In this document: one piece after another, positions 8,520-17,951 of the stretch | Position numbering within the stretch: position 1 is the first letter of the stretch | Layout: each line of letters opens with the position of its first letter | Source: SLFH01 sp050486265 | GTDB taxonomy: Bacteria; Planctomycetota; Phycisphaerae; Phycisphaerales; UBA1924 | Assembly (NCBI GenBank): GCA_050486265.1 | Contig: JBJHCY010000012.1 | Coordinates: forward strand, 26,496 to 90,495 | Reading direction: 5' to 3' | Length of the DNA stretch: 64,000 nt | Position numbers and translations under genes: made by a program | The notes under the pieces: generated by a model | What the model saw: only the letters and a program-made list of their open reading frames with translations | What the model was told of the DNA's origin: nothing | Database searches by the model: none

Positions 8520-9482
8520 ATGATTTCCGTCCGAGAAGTCCACAAGTCGTTCGGTCCCGTGCACGCCGTCAGAGGCGTCTCATTCGACCTGGGACACCCC
8601 CAGGTCGTCGGTCTGCTCGGCCCCAACGGGGCCGGCAAGAGCACGACCATCCGCATGGTCACCGGCTACCTCCCCCCCGACCGGGGCCAGATCAGAGTAG
8701 GCGAGCTCGACATGCTCTCGGATTCGCTCGCCGCACGCCGCCGGATCGGGTATCTCCCCGAATCGGCCCCGATTTACCCGGAAATGCGGACCCTGGACTA
8801 CCTCCGCTTCCGGGCCCGTGTCTTTGCGATGACCAGGGCCGACCGAAAACGACGCATCGCCGAGGTCGTCGCGCGCTGCGAACTCGGGCCTGTCAGAAAG
8901 CGCAGAATCGGCCAGCTCAGCAAGGGCTACCGCCAGCGCGTCGGCCTCGCCGCCGCCATGCTCCACGACCCGCCCGTGCTCATCCTCGACGAGCCGACCA
9001 ACGGGCTGGACCCCACGCAGATCCGGGCCGCGCGCGCGCTGGTCCGCGAACTCGGCCACGACCGGACCCTGCTCGTCTGCTCGCACATCCTCGCCGAGGT
9101 CGAGCGCACCTGCGACCGCGTGATCGTGATCGCGGGGGGCAAAGTCAGGGCCGACGGCTCGCCCGACGACCTCGTCACCCGGGCCGCGGGCGGCGCGCCG
9201 TGCATCGTCGAGTGCCGGGCGACCCCTCGCGTCGATCCCGAATCGCTGCTGAAGTCGGTCGCGGGGCTCCATAGCCTCTCATGCGAGACGCGAGAGGGCT
9301 GGGTGCACGCCCGCGCCACCCCCGCCCCGGGATCGATCGCCCTCGCCGAATCGATCGGGCGGACGCTGGCGGGCGCCGGCGTCGAGATCCGGCGCCTGGA
9401 AACCGAACGCCCCACCCTCGAAGCCGTATTTATGCACGCGATCGAGACCGACACCGAAGAACGCCGGGAGGCGAGGCCATGA
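8520..9482 (+). CDS. ABC transporter ATP-binding protein (GldA-like)
   Basis: 320 residues. Walker A GPNGAGKST, ABC signature LSKGYRQRVGLA, Walker B LILDEPTNGLDP and a switch His (CSHIL) are all intact. About 90 residues after the nucleotide-binding domain resemble the C-terminal extension of DrrA/CcmA/GldA-type ATPases. It powers the ABC-2 permease encoded next (overlap ATGA at 9479). Together with the following two genes this matches the GldA-GldF-GldG arrangement widespread in Bacteroidetes and Planctomycetes. The exported substrate is unknown, and gliding should not be assumed. Confidence 0.9.
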   Translation: MISVREVHKSFGPVHAVRGVSFDLGHPQVVGLLGPNGAGKSTTIRMVTGYLPPDRGQIRVGELDMLSDSLAARRRIGYLPESAPIYPEMRTLDYLRFRARVFAMTRADRKRRIAEVVARCELGPVRKRRIGQLSKGYRQRVGLAAAMLHDPPVLILDEPTNGLDPTQIRAARALVRELGHDRTLLVCSHILAEVERTCDRVIVIAGGKVRADGSPDDLVTRAAGGAPCIVECRATPRVDPESLLKSVAGLHSLSCETREGWVHARATPAPGSIALAESIGRTLAGAGVEIRRLETERPTLEAVFMHAIETDTEERREARP

Positions 9483-10237
9483 CCGGCGCACGCTCGGGCG
9501 CGATCGGCCAGAGCCTCGTCTTCGCCTCGCGCGAGCTGGGGGCGATGTTCCGCCTGCCCGTCGGGTGGGTGGTGATCGCCCTGTTTGTTTTCCTGACCGC
9601 CGCGCTGTTCACCCAGTTCGCCCTCGTGCCCGGCCAGGCCGCCACGATGCGGATCTTCTTCGCCTTCTGCGCCCCCTTGCTGATCGTGGTCGCTCCGGCG
9701 ATCTCGATGCGGCTGGTCAGCGACGAACTCCGCTCGGGGACCATCGAATCCCTGATGACCATGCCCGCCCGCGACATCTCGGTTGTGCTGGGCAAGTACC
9801 TCGGGGCGGTCGCCTTTCTCGGCGCGATGCTCCTGCCCACGCTCGTCTTTGTCGGGGTGCTCTTCTGGCGGAGCGACCCCGCGCCCGAGGCTGGGCCGAT
9901 CGTCGCGGGCTATCTCAGCCTGCTGCTCGTCGGGGCCCTGTACCTCTCGATCGGGCTGCTCGCCTCCTGCCTCACATCCAGCCAGACGCTCGCCTTCCTC
10001 GGCACCTTCCTCGCCCTGCTGGCGCTCTTGCTCGGGCCGGGGCTGCTCGCCGACGCCCTGCCCCCCGGCGCGCCCTCGTGGGTGCGAGACGCGCTGTCGA
10101 GGCTCCGGATCCCCCAGCGGATCGACGACTTTGCGGGCGGGGCGGTCCAGCTCCGCCACGCCGTCTTCTTCGTCTCGCTCAGCGCGGGCTTCGTCGCCCT
10201 CGCCTGGGCGGCCTACGCATCGAGGAGGTGGCGATGA
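9479..10237 (+). CDS. ABC-2 type permease (GldF-like)
   Basis: 252 residues with six hydrophobic segments, in the size range of ABC-2 permeases. The N-terminal amphipathic stretch (ASRELGAMFRLPVGWV) and the charged element SDELRSGTIESLMTMPARD after the second membrane segment are typical of the NosY/GldF family. The ATG overlaps the end of the ATPase gene and the stop overlaps the next start (ATGA on both sides), so all three proteins should be made together. It forms the membrane channel of the complex. Confidence 0.85.
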   Translation: MTGARSGAIGQSLVFASRELGAMFRLPVGWVVIALFVFLTAALFTQFALVPGQAATMRIFFAFCAPLLIVVAPAISMRLVSDELRSGTIESLMTMPARDISVVLGKYLGAVAFLGAMLLPTLVFVGVLFWRSDPAPEAGPIVAGYLSLLLVGALYLSIGLLASCLTSSQTLAFLGTFLALLALLLGPGLLADALPPGAPSWVRDALSRLRIPQRIDDFAGGAVQLRHAVFFVSLSAGFVALAWAAYASRRWR

Positions 10238-12426
10238 CCAGCGCCCCGCCCCAACGCTCACCCACCCAACACTCACCCAGGCTCCGCCGCTTCGGCGCCG
10301 CGCTGCTCACCCTCCTCCTGACCGCGTCGATCTTCGGCTCGATCGTCCTGGTCAACATCCTCGCCGAGCGTCACAATTTCTCAATCGATGTCACCGCCCG
10401 AGGCGAACAGACCCTCTCGGCCCGGACGACCCGTGTCATCGGCGGGCTCGAAGAAGGGTGGGAGCTCGTCCTCGCCGGCCCGTGGTCGGGCGATACGGCC
10501 GCGATGCTCGGCCACCCGCCGCAGGCCGTGCAGGGCGTGGTCGATGTCGCCCGGCGCTTCGACGAGGCCTCGCCCCGCCTCCGCGTCACCCTGCTCGACA
10601 CCACGCGGAGCGCCGATCAGGCCCGCTTCGCCGAGCTCCTCGCCCGCCTTGCGACCCGAGACGCCGAGACCGTCGAGCAGCAGCGACGCACACTCGCCGA
10701 GGCGATCGAGGCGATCGAACGCGCCGGCGACCGGCTGGCCTCCATCGGCGAACGCCTGCGCCGAGCCGCGGGCGCGTTCCCGCCCTCCGACGCAGAAGAC
10801 GGCCCGGCCCGCCAGTTCGAATCCTGGGCGTCGATCATCGAGCGCGACGCCGAATCGCTCCGCTCCGCGTCGGCCAATGCCGCCGAGGCGCTGAACGAAC
10901 AACTCGGCATCCCCGGTGTGCCCGGGATCGACCGGGCCAGAGACTCCGTCCGGTCGGTGCTCCAAGCGGTCGAGTCGCAGCTTCCCCGCTTCCGGCGCGT
11001 CTTCGAGCAGGCGGCCGGCGCGGGGGTCCCCGGCGCGGCTTCCAGCGAGCTCCGCGCCGCGGCAGGCGACGCCGCACGCCTCCGCGACGACCTCGCACGC
11101 AGGCTCGACCAGATCGAACGCCTCCGCGTGCCCGACACGGTCCGCATCGCCCGCCTGCTGCTCAGCCAGGACGCGGCCATCATCGCCGGCCCCCCCGGCC
11201 GCGGCGTCACCGCCATCGCCTTCGACGCCCTCTTCCCCCCGCCCGAGCGGGGACGCGACGCCGACCTCCGGCGAAGGGCCGAAGAAGCCTTCGTCGCCGG
11301 CCTGCTCTCTCTTGCGGGTGGGGACGCGCCCATCGTCGTCTTCATCAACCCCAACCCCCAGAGCCTGCTCGAAACCGGCGTCATGCGGACGCTCCGACAG
11401 CGGATGGAGCTCCGGCGGATCTCGTTTGTCGAGTGGAACCCCGCCGACGACCCCACCCCTCCGAGCCTGCTCTCGATCGACCCGCAGCGCAGGCGTCCGG
11501 TCGTGTTCGTCGCGATCGGCACCGACCCGGGCGGCCGCTTCCCTTCCGGCCCCGACGGGCCGACCCGCAACAGGGCGCTGGGCGAAGCCGTGCAGCGCGT
11601 GCTGGAACGGGGCGACGCCCTGCTCGTCTGCGCCTCGCCCTTCGATGCGCCCTCGGCGATCGGCGGGCGGGGGCTGCGCGACGAAGCGGTCGAACCCCTC
11701 CGGGCGCTTGGCCTGCAGATCCAATCCGAATCACCCGTCCTCATCGAACGCGTTGTCTCGGGCGACCTGATGGTCGAGGCGTCGGTCCGGCCGGGCGTCG
11801 AACGGGGCGATGAGCCCGACGCCGCCCCCCGTCACCCCGTCGCCGATGCGCTGGCCGGGCTGCCCGTCACCCTCCGCTTCGCCTCCCCGATCACGCTGGC
11901 GGCCGAGAACGACAACGCGATCACGCAAACCCCGCTGCTCACCCTCCGAGGCTCGGGCCGCCAGCGCGACGACTGGGTGCGGTTCTTCCGCCACCGCGAC
12001 GCCGACGATCCCTCCGCACGCTTCGACGCCTGGGTCGACCCCGAGCGGACCGAGCCCGCACGCCCCGGCGGGCCCTGGGTCTTCGCCGCGGCGATCGCCC
12101 GCCCCGCCGACACCCGCTCGGGCGAACAGCGCGTGATCGCGGTCGGGGCCAACGGCTGGTTCTTCGACAACGCGACCCTCGCGACCGAAGTCGTCGACGG
12201 CCGACGCATCCCCGCCAACCCGGGCAACGCCGAACTCTTCGAGGCCTCGGTCTACTGGCTCGCCGGGCTGGACGAACTGATCGCCCCCGGCCCGGGCTCA
12301 CGCCCGACGCCCCGGATCACGACGCTCGACGAATCACAGAGCCGAGCTGTGGGCTGGGCGCTGATCGGCGGGCTCCCACTCTTGATCCTCTTCCTCGGCG
12401 CCGTCTGGCGGCTCGTGCGGGGCTGA
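10234..12426 (+). CDS. GldG-like ABC auxiliary protein
   Basis: 730 residues. An N-terminal transmembrane helix (about 25-50), a large extracytoplasmic region and a C-terminal helix (LIGGLPLLILFLGAVW) ending in a short basic tail match the ABC_transp_aux / GldG layout. The N-terminal DVTARGEQTLSARTTRVI is the family's usual start (DlT....ysLs..T...l..L). About residues 120-300 are strongly helical and likely coiled coil, an insertion compared with short GldG proteins. It is presumed to act with the ATPase and permease upstream. The last 93 bp overlap a convergent gene. Confidence 0.8.
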   Translation: MTSAPPQRSPTQHSPRLRRFGAALLTLLLTASIFGSIVLVNILAERHNFSIDVTARGEQTLSARTTRVIGGLEEGWELVLAGPWSGDTAAMLGHPPQAVQGVVDVARRFDEASPRLRVTLLDTTRSADQARFAELLARLATRDAETVEQQRRTLAEAIEAIERAGDRLASIGERLRRAAGAFPPSDAEDGPARQFESWASIIERDAESLRSASANAAEALNEQLGIPGVPGIDRARDSVRSVLQAVESQLPRFRRVFEQAAGAGVPGAASSELRAAAGDAARLRDDLARRLDQIERLRVPDTVRIARLLLSQDAAIIAGPPGRGVTAIAFDALFPPPERGRDADLRRRAEEAFVAGLLSLAGGDAPIVVFINPNPQSLLETGVMRTLRQRMELRRISFVEWNPADDPTPPSLLSIDPQRRRPVVFVAIGTDPGGRFPSGPDGPTRNRALGEAVQRVLERGDALLVCASPFDAPSAIGGRGLRDEAVEPLRALGLQIQSESPVLIERVVSGDLMVEASVRPGVERGDEPDAAPRHPVADALAGLPVTLRFASPITLAAENDNAITQTPLLTLRGSGRQRDDWVRFFRHRDADDPSARFDAWVDPERTEPARPGGPWVFAAAIARPADTRSGEQRVIAVGANGWFFDNATLATEVVDGRRIPANPGNAELFEASVYWLAGLDELIAPGPGSRPTPRITTLDESQSRAVGWALIGGLPLLILFLGAVWRLVRG

Positions 12427-12975
12427 GAACGAGCCTTCCCGCCCCCGCTCAAGCGGCGGCGCGTCCGAGGGCCTCCCCCACAACGCCTCCTGCCTCGCCC
12501 GCACCCGCTCGCTGGAGGGCGGTTGGCGGAACTCCGAGCCGCAGTCCGGGCACACCCCCTCCATCACATAGGGGCTCGGGGCGCTGCTTCCACAGATGGC
12601 GCAGCGGCTGTTCTGCGTCTGCACCGGGATCTCCTTGCCGCACTCGGGGCAGCAGCGGTCGTCGGCGGCCGCCCCGGCGAGGTCGTACCCGCAGGCGTGG
12701 CACCGGCCCTCGGCGTACCGCCTCGGCAGCACGGCGATAAACAGCCCCACGCCCCCCACCATCAGCATGTAGGGCCAGAGCAGGTGCTGCAGCACCGGCG
12801 TGTAGATGTCGATCCCCCGCTGCTTGAGCACCGCCCCGACATACGAGTGCAGCAGAATCGCCCCGAACACAACCACAGACCCCACAAACACCACCAGAAA
12901 TCCCCATGGCCGCCGACGCCAGACGCACGCCGGCCACCAGACCAGCAGGGCGTAACCGACGAAGATGGGGATCAC
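12334..12975 (-). CDS. Membrane protein with double zinc ribbon
   Basis: 213 residues from a GTG with AGGAG 7 nt upstream; a TTG at 13002 is less likely. Three membrane helices lie in the first ~100 residues. Two Cys4 clusters follow: CHACGYDL...CCPECG and CAICG...CPDCG. The CxxCGYDL motif is characteristic of many uncharacterised membrane proteins of Phycisphaerae-type planctomycetes. Zinc binding is inferred; function unknown. The acidic C-terminus is encoded antisense to the end of the GldG-like gene (93-bp overlap). Confidence 0.7.
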   Translation of the reverse strand: MIPIFVGYALLVWWPACVWRRRPWGFLVVFVGSVVVFGAILLHSYVGAVLKQRGIDIYTPVLQHLLWPYMLMVGGVGLFIAVLPRRYAEGRCHACGYDLAGAAADDRCCPECGKEIPVQTQNSRCAICGSSAPSPYVMEGVCPDCGSEFRQPPSSERVRARQEALWGRPSDAPPLERGREGSFSAPHEPPDGAEEEDQEWEPADQRPAHSSAL

Positions 12976-13120
12976 GGGGGAACTCCTGTAGGCGGGGCGC
13001 AAGTCTGTTCGCGCAGAACACTACGGGGGATGCACCCGCGAGGAAGCGGACCGGGGAGATGGAGGTTCCGGCGATCGGGAATTCGACCACCTGCTCGCCT
13101 GCTCACCTGATCAGAAATCC

Positions 13121-13139
13121 CGCCCGCCGATGGCGGGCG
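13121..13139. repeat. Short perfect hairpin, plus a repeat shared with 23910
   Basis: CGCCCGCC and GGCGGGCG form an 8-bp stem with a 3-nt loop in the 265-bp gap 12976-13240. Ten bases on, 13150-13164 is the reverse complement of 23910-23924 (CTGAGCGAAGCGAAG), and CAGCGCCC-type sequence near 13213 resembles the arms at 851/971. The gap therefore carries the same family of small intergenic repeats found elsewhere in the window. Confidence 0.45.
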
Positions 13140-13240
13140 TAACGCGACTCTTCGCTTCGCTCAGAGGTCGGCGTCCGCCCCAGCGCACATGATCGCCCCT
13201 GACGCCACCCTGCGCCCAGCGCCCCGCTCCCAGCGCCCGA

Positions 13241-14353
13241 CTACCGCCCCTGCTTGAAGAAGGTCCGCAGCGACTCGTGGATGTCGTCGCGGTCGTTGAC
13301 CTTGCTCATGATGAGCTTGGGGCCGTCCTCGTCGGGCAGGCCGTCGGGGAAGGCCTCGCGCAGCACATTGATGAAGTTGCCCGAGCCATAGGCCGACGCG
13401 ACCTGGCAATAGCCGAACATGTTGCAGTTGGGCAGCAGCTTCTTGTCGAGCATGTCGACGCAAAGCCGGTTGTCGGCCTCCGAGGAGTTGTCGCCGTCGG
13501 AGAAGTGGAACAGGTAGATGTTCCACTGGTTGGGGTCGTAGTGCTCGTCGAGCATCTTGCCGCACAGATCGAACGCGGAGCTGATCCGCGTGCCCCCGTC
13601 CTCACGCAGGCTGAAAAAGGTCTTCTTGTCGACCTCCGCGGCTCTGACATCGTGCACGATGTAGCGGCTCTCGATCCCCTCGTAGTTGCGACGCAGCCAG
13701 GTGTCGATCCAGAACGCTGTCAGACGCACGATCTCCTTCTGCTCGTCGCCCATCGAGCCGGAGACATCCATCATGTAGATGATCGCCGCGTTGCTCTGCG
13801 GCTTCTTGACCTCGTTCCAACTCCGGTAGCGGAAGTCCCGTTTGATCGGGATGATCACCGGGTCGTCGGGGTCGTACAGCCCTGCCATGAGCTGCCGCTT
13901 GAGCGCCTCGCGGTAGGTCCTCTTGAAGTGACGCAGCGACGCCGGCCCCTCGGGGCGGATGCCCGAGTACTTGTCGCGGATGGTCGTCACGCGGCTCTCG
14001 CCCCGCGGCTTGATGCGGGGCAACTCGAGCTCTTCGGCCAACAGGTCCGCGAGCTCTTCGAGCGTCACATCCACCTCGGTGATGTGCCGGCCCTCTTCCT
14101 CGCCGCCGGCGTTCTCATCGCCGGGCTGGGCGACGCTGTCGCCCTCTTCGCCCTCGCCCATGCCGACGCCCGAGGAGTTATCGCCGTACCGGAATGTGGG
14201 GATGTCGATGTCGTGCAGCGGAATAGAGACCACGCGCTTGCCCTCGCGCCCGATCAGCTCGCCGCGCGAGAGGAAACGCTTGAGCTCCTTGCGGATCTTT
14301 CCCTTGACGATCTGCCTGAAGCGCTGGTGGTCCTGTTCGATCTTGTTGACCAT
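13241..14353 (-). CDS. DUF444 (YeaH/YhbH) family VWA-like protein
   Basis: 370 residues, close to the family's usual ~400. The N-terminus (EQDHQRFRQIVKGKIR) and the MIDAS-like MMDVSGSMGDEQKEIVR are typical of YeaH/YhbH. An acidic Gly/Glu-rich linker lies near residues 60-90. In other bacteria this gene usually sits with prkA (serine kinase) and spoVR, acting in stress or sporulation pathways. Neither partner is next to it here; the upstream neighbour on the same strand is a flippase-like gene 170 bp away. ATG with AGGA 4 nt upstream. Confidence 0.88.
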   Translation of the reverse strand: MVNKIEQDHQRFRQIVKGKIRKELKRFLSRGELIGREGKRVVSIPLHDIDIPTFRYGDNSSGVGMGEGEEGDSVAQPGDENAGGEEEGRHITEVDVTLEELADLLAEELELPRIKPRGESRVTTIRDKYSGIRPEGPASLRHFKRTYREALKRQLMAGLYDPDDPVIIPIKRDFRYRSWNEVKKPQSNAAIIYMMDVSGSMGDEQKEIVRLTAFWIDTWLRRNYEGIESRYIVHDVRAAEVDKKTFFSLREDGGTRISSAFDLCGKMLDEHYDPNQWNIYLFHFSDGDNSSEADNRLCVDMLDKKLLPNCNMFGYCQVASAYGSGNFINVLREAFPDGLPDEDGPKLIMSKVNDRDDIHESLRTFFKQGR

Positions 14354-14523
14354 GACATCCTGTTCTTCGGCACACCGCCCCCCGGTTCATCGGACAGACG
14401 ATGAGCCCGAGCCAGCGTTCCGAACGCCTGCACCAAGTGTGCGTTCCTGACGACTTCCCCACTAGGGCGATACGCGTTCGGGCTCGGTTTGTTCCCGGCG
14501 TGTATCGGACCCCCGCCCATGCG

Positions 14524-15477
14524 TCATAGAGCCCCGGCAGAGGCCCCAAGGGCCTCGTCTTCATCGCCTTCGTCGGGCAGCGTCCTCGCCTGGGCGATCG
14601 CCCGTTTCAGGCTCGACACCGCCCAGAGCGTCGCCAGCACGCCCGCTGGGAGCGCCACGAGCACCTCGACGCCCCGATTGAGCAGGTCGGCCGCGAGCGC
14701 CGTGGGATCGACGACAGAGCCGTCCATCGCCCCGATCGCCAAGACTGGCGCCACCAGCGCGATCGACCACTCCCGCAGGCCGAGCCCGTTGCCGAACAGG
14801 GGCACCAGCATCGTGACCTGCCCGACCAGCGCCAGGGCGATCGCCGCCCCCGCGTTGATCGGCGAGCCGACGAGCGCAAACACCGCCGCGTACCGCCCCG
14901 CCCAGACCGCCGAATCCAGGAACTTGATGCCCGAGGCGGTCACGAGCCTCCACCAGGGCCGTCCCGCACCCCGCGCCGCCTGCCCGCCCACAAACAGCCC
15001 GATACAGATCCCCGCCCCCACAACCAGCCCTACGCGACCGCTGCCGGACACGAGCGTCGCTGCCGCCGCGACGATCAGCCCCGCCACCCCGACCGACGAG
15101 CCGATCATCGAGCCCGCGAGCACCTTGGCCGAGTCCGTCACGCGGATGCCGTGGACTTTGCGGTGGTAGGCGACGCGTCCGAGCATGCCGGGGCGGAGCG
15201 GGAGATAGTTCAGCAGGTTGGCGCTGGCGATCAGCAGCACATTCTCGCCGAGCCCGACCTTCGCGTAGTGCCGGTTGAGCACGCAGAACGCGGCGCCGGT
15301 GAAAAACATGTTCGCCAGCGGGCCGATCACGACGCACGCGATCAGCCAGAGCGGTGCGTCGGTCATCGCGCCCCAGGCGGCGCGGATCGCGTCGGCGTGC
15401 CGGGCGGCCTCGACGCATGCGGCGACCAGGAGCGCCAGGCCGACCGCCCAGAGGACGATCGCGCCGGCCTTCTTCAC
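14524..15477 (-). CDS. Flippase-like integral membrane protein (COG0392 type)
   Basis: 317 residues, about eight transmembrane segments. LNYLPLRPGMLGRVAYHRKVHG and a late GLREW motif match the lysylphosphatidylglycerol-synthase transmembrane / flippase-like family (PF03706, TIGR00374), which lacks a catalytic domain. Members are thought to move lipid-linked molecules or precursors across the membrane. The GTG start overlaps the stop of the TPR gene (GTGA), making it the third gene of a coupled set with the TPR and 115-aa proteins. The substrate cannot be inferred. Confidence 0.65.
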   Translation of the reverse strand: MKKAGAIVLWAVGLALLVAACVEAARHADAIRAAWGAMTDAPLWLIACVVIGPLANMFFTGAAFCVLNRHYAKVGLGENVLLIASANLLNYLPLRPGMLGRVAYHRKVHGIRVTDSAKVLAGSMIGSSVGVAGLIVAAAATLVSGSGRVGLVVGAGICIGLFVGGQAARGAGRPWWRLVTASGIKFLDSAVWAGRYAAVFALVGSPINAGAAIALALVGQVTMLVPLFGNGLGLREWSIALVAPVLAIGAMDGSVVDPTALAADLLNRGVEVLVALPAGVLATLWAVSSLKRAIAQARTLPDEGDEDEALGASAGAL

Positions 15478-17951
15478 CTCGGGTCTCCGATCGTGCCGTA
15501 CTCGCCGATGAGGTCGCGCGGGCGGGACACCCTCGCGAGCGTCGGGAGCGCCTCGTTGCCGAGACGCTCACGCAGCAGCGAGGCGAGCCTCCCCAGACGC
15601 GGATCGCCCCACTCACGCTCGGGGTCGAGCAGCCGGTCATCCCGCGTCGCGCCGCGCGTGACCATCGCCACCGCGACCAGCAGCGGGTCGTCGGCTTCCG
15701 AGAGCCTCGCCCGCAACGCGTTGTCCACCGGCGCAAGCTCGGGGGCCATCCGCCCGTGGGGGAGCATCACGGCCCAGGCCAGGAGCCCGTCGGGCCCCAG
15801 GGCGTTGATCCGGCGCAGCAACGAGCCGGCGATATTCTGCCGTTCCGCCTCGCTCAGACGAAGCTCCTCGATATCGGTCAGGAGTCGGGCCCTGACCGCG
15901 GCGCCGACGGTCGGGGCCGTCTCGTCGGTGCACTCGGCGATCGCCCCGATGAGTTCGGAAAACTCCGCCCTCGCCAGCGAGAGCGGACGGCGGGAGATCG
16001 CCTCGGTCTCCGACGAGAGCGCCAACGGCCCGGCGACGGGCATCCCGCCGACGAAGCGGAACCCCTGCACCGCTCTGGCGCGGATCCGCTGCATTTCAGG
16101 CAGATGGATCGACCCCAGCCAGCCCGTGTACCCCGCGTCGGCCCATACGGTCATCTCGACCGTCTCGCGGGGACGGAGGCGCAGGCGTCGATTGATCTCG
16201 ACCACCTCGGGCAGCACGCGGAGCTGGCGCCCTCTCGTGCCGATGTCGATCGAGGGCATCACGATGAACCGCCCGCTGATCGGCCGCCCCGAACCGATGC
16301 CGAGGGGGACCGGCGAGGTGTTGCGCACACGCAGCACGAGCCTGAGCGGCTCGAGCGGGTCGAGGTTCGAGCCCTCGAACCTCGCGTCGACCGACACGAA
16401 CGCGCTGGGCGACTCGGTCATGCGGTCCAGCCACGAGGGGATCGAACGCACGAACCGCTCCATGTCGCGTGAGTGCTCCGTCTGCGCGGGGTCGTCGCCG
16501 GAGATCGAGACCGCCATGCTCCGAGCCCAGGCGCTGACCGGGCTGTACGGGTCGGCCCGTGTCAGTTCCCGCAGGCTCGTCAGCGCACGCTCCTGATCCC
16601 CCGACGCGATCGCCAGGGTCGAGATCGCCCCCAGCGCGCGGGTGTCGGTCTCGGCGAGTTCATCGAGCCTTTCCACAGCCCCGTCCTCGCCGCGGAGCGC
16701 GCTCCGCCACGCGACCAGCACATCGTCGGGGCGGTCGCCCCGCAGCAGCGGCGTCTGGGCCCACCGCCGGATCTCCTCCGCCTCGTGGCGGCCCGCCCAG
16801 TAGTACATCGCCACAAGCTCGCGCCCGAGTTCGAGCGTCTGGCTCTGGGCCTCGCGCTCGGAAAGGCCCGCGGGCCGGTTGCCCGGTGAGCCGAGTTCGC
16901 CGAGAAACGCGTTGACGGTCGCGTTCGCATCGGCGAGCGACCGGTCCAGCTCCTGCGTGTCTCCGGCCGCCATCGCCGCCAGCACGCGGATCCGCTCGAG
17001 CGGCAGCGCGAGGCGGACATCCTCGGGCTGCAGCTCGTCTGCGGTCGGCAGGCCCCGCTCACGCAAAGCCTCGATCCGGAGCTGCGCCCGGTAGCGGCTC
17101 TGCGCCAGCGATTCGCCGAGCTCGGCGATCGGCGCCTGGGGGCCCCTTCGGTGCCAGGCGAGCACGATCCGCTGCGCGTTCCGCCCGAATGGGAGCCGTC
17201 CCGCGTCCGCCTCCAGCAGCCGCCGGCCGATCGCGTGGAACCGCTCGGCCTGCTCGAACAGCCCCTGCTCGGCGCACTGGCGGGCGATCGAGAAATGCAC
17301 ATTCGGATCGTGCGGGTCCGACAGCAGCAGGTTTGCCGAGAGCTCCAACGCGCCGCCCGCGTCGCCTGGGAACCGCTCGGCGAAGACCGCCGCCGCGACC
17401 GCCGCCGCTTCCTTGTTCGTCGGGTCGAGTCTGCTCGCCTGGATGAGCAACTGTGTGAAACGCTCCTCGTCGGCCTGCTCGCGGGCGAGGAGGGCCGCGT
17501 CGAGGGCGAGGCGGCTTCGGACCGAGGCGTCCAGCACCGAGGCTCCCGCGTCGAGGTACCGCTGGTAGGCCGCCAGACGCTGCTCGGCGGTCTGCAGGTC
17601 GCCGATCGTCATCGAGATCAGGCGGAGGGTGGCGACGGTGTCGTTGGGGTCGATGCGGACGAGCGCCCTGGTCGCCCGGCGCAGCGCGTCGGCGTCGCCC
17701 CGCCGGTAGGCCGCCTCGACGCGACGCCGCGCGAGCTCCGCGTCGGCGGGCAGACGCTCCTGGACGATCGAGAAGACGATGTCGGCGATCTCGAAGTCCC
17801 GATCGGTCGGCTCGGGGTGCAGGCGGAGGTCGAGCAGCGTCATCCGCACGGCTTCCCTTGCCGCGACCTGCTCTGGCGAAGCTGCGATCGCGGCGCCGGC
17901 CAGCAGAGCGACAACGACCGCCGCGACAAATCCGGACAACAGGCGGTTCAA
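15474..17951 (-). CDS. Large secreted TPR-type protein, function unknown
   Basis: 825 residues from a TTG at 17951 that overlaps the stop of the preceding gene (TTGA); the longer frame to 18230 lies antiparallel in that gene and is not credible. The N-terminus is a Sec signal (FVAAVVVALLAGAAIA, cleaved after about residue 25). Roughly residues 60-480 are helical repeats of TPR type (e.g. AYRRGDADALRRATRALVRIDPN). The C-terminal ~250 residues look mixed beta/alpha. It may organise a periplasmic complex with the flippase-like protein encoded next. No specific family recognised. Confidence 0.7.
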   Translation of the reverse strand: MNRLLSGFVAAVVVALLAGAAIAASPEQVAAREAVRMTLLDLRLHPEPTDRDFEIADIVFSIVQERLPADAELARRRVEAAYRRGDADALRRATRALVRIDPNDTVATLRLISMTIGDLQTAEQRLAAYQRYLDAGASVLDASVRSRLALDAALLAREQADEERFTQLLIQASRLDPTNKEAAAVAAAVFAERFPGDAGGALELSANLLLSDPHDPNVHFSIARQCAEQGLFEQAERFHAIGRRLLEADAGRLPFGRNAQRIVLAWHRRGPQAPIAELGESLAQSRYRAQLRIEALRERGLPTADELQPEDVRLALPLERIRVLAAMAAGDTQELDRSLADANATVNAFLGELGSPGNRPAGLSEREAQSQTLELGRELVAMYYWAGRHEAEEIRRWAQTPLLRGDRPDDVLVAWRSALRGEDGAVERLDELAETDTRALGAISTLAIASGDQERALTSLRELTRADPYSPVSAWARSMAVSISGDDPAQTEHSRDMERFVRSIPSWLDRMTESPSAFVSVDARFEGSNLDPLEPLRLVLRVRNTSPVPLGIGSGRPISGRFIVMPSIDIGTRGRQLRVLPEVVEINRRLRLRPRETVEMTVWADAGYTGWLGSIHLPEMQRIRARAVQGFRFVGGMPVAGPLALSSETEAISRRPLSLARAEFSELIGAIAECTDETAPTVGAAVRARLLTDIEELRLSEAERQNIAGSLLRRINALGPDGLLAWAVMLPHGRMAPELAPVDNALRARLSEADDPLLVAVAMVTRGATRDDRLLDPEREWGDPRLGRLASLLRERLGNEALPTLARVSRPRDLIGEYGTIGDPR

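Noticed and set aside
16365..16390. tRNA T-arm-like GGTTCGA motif
   Set aside because: It lies inside the TPR gene in reading frame, with no acceptor stem or anticodon arm around it.
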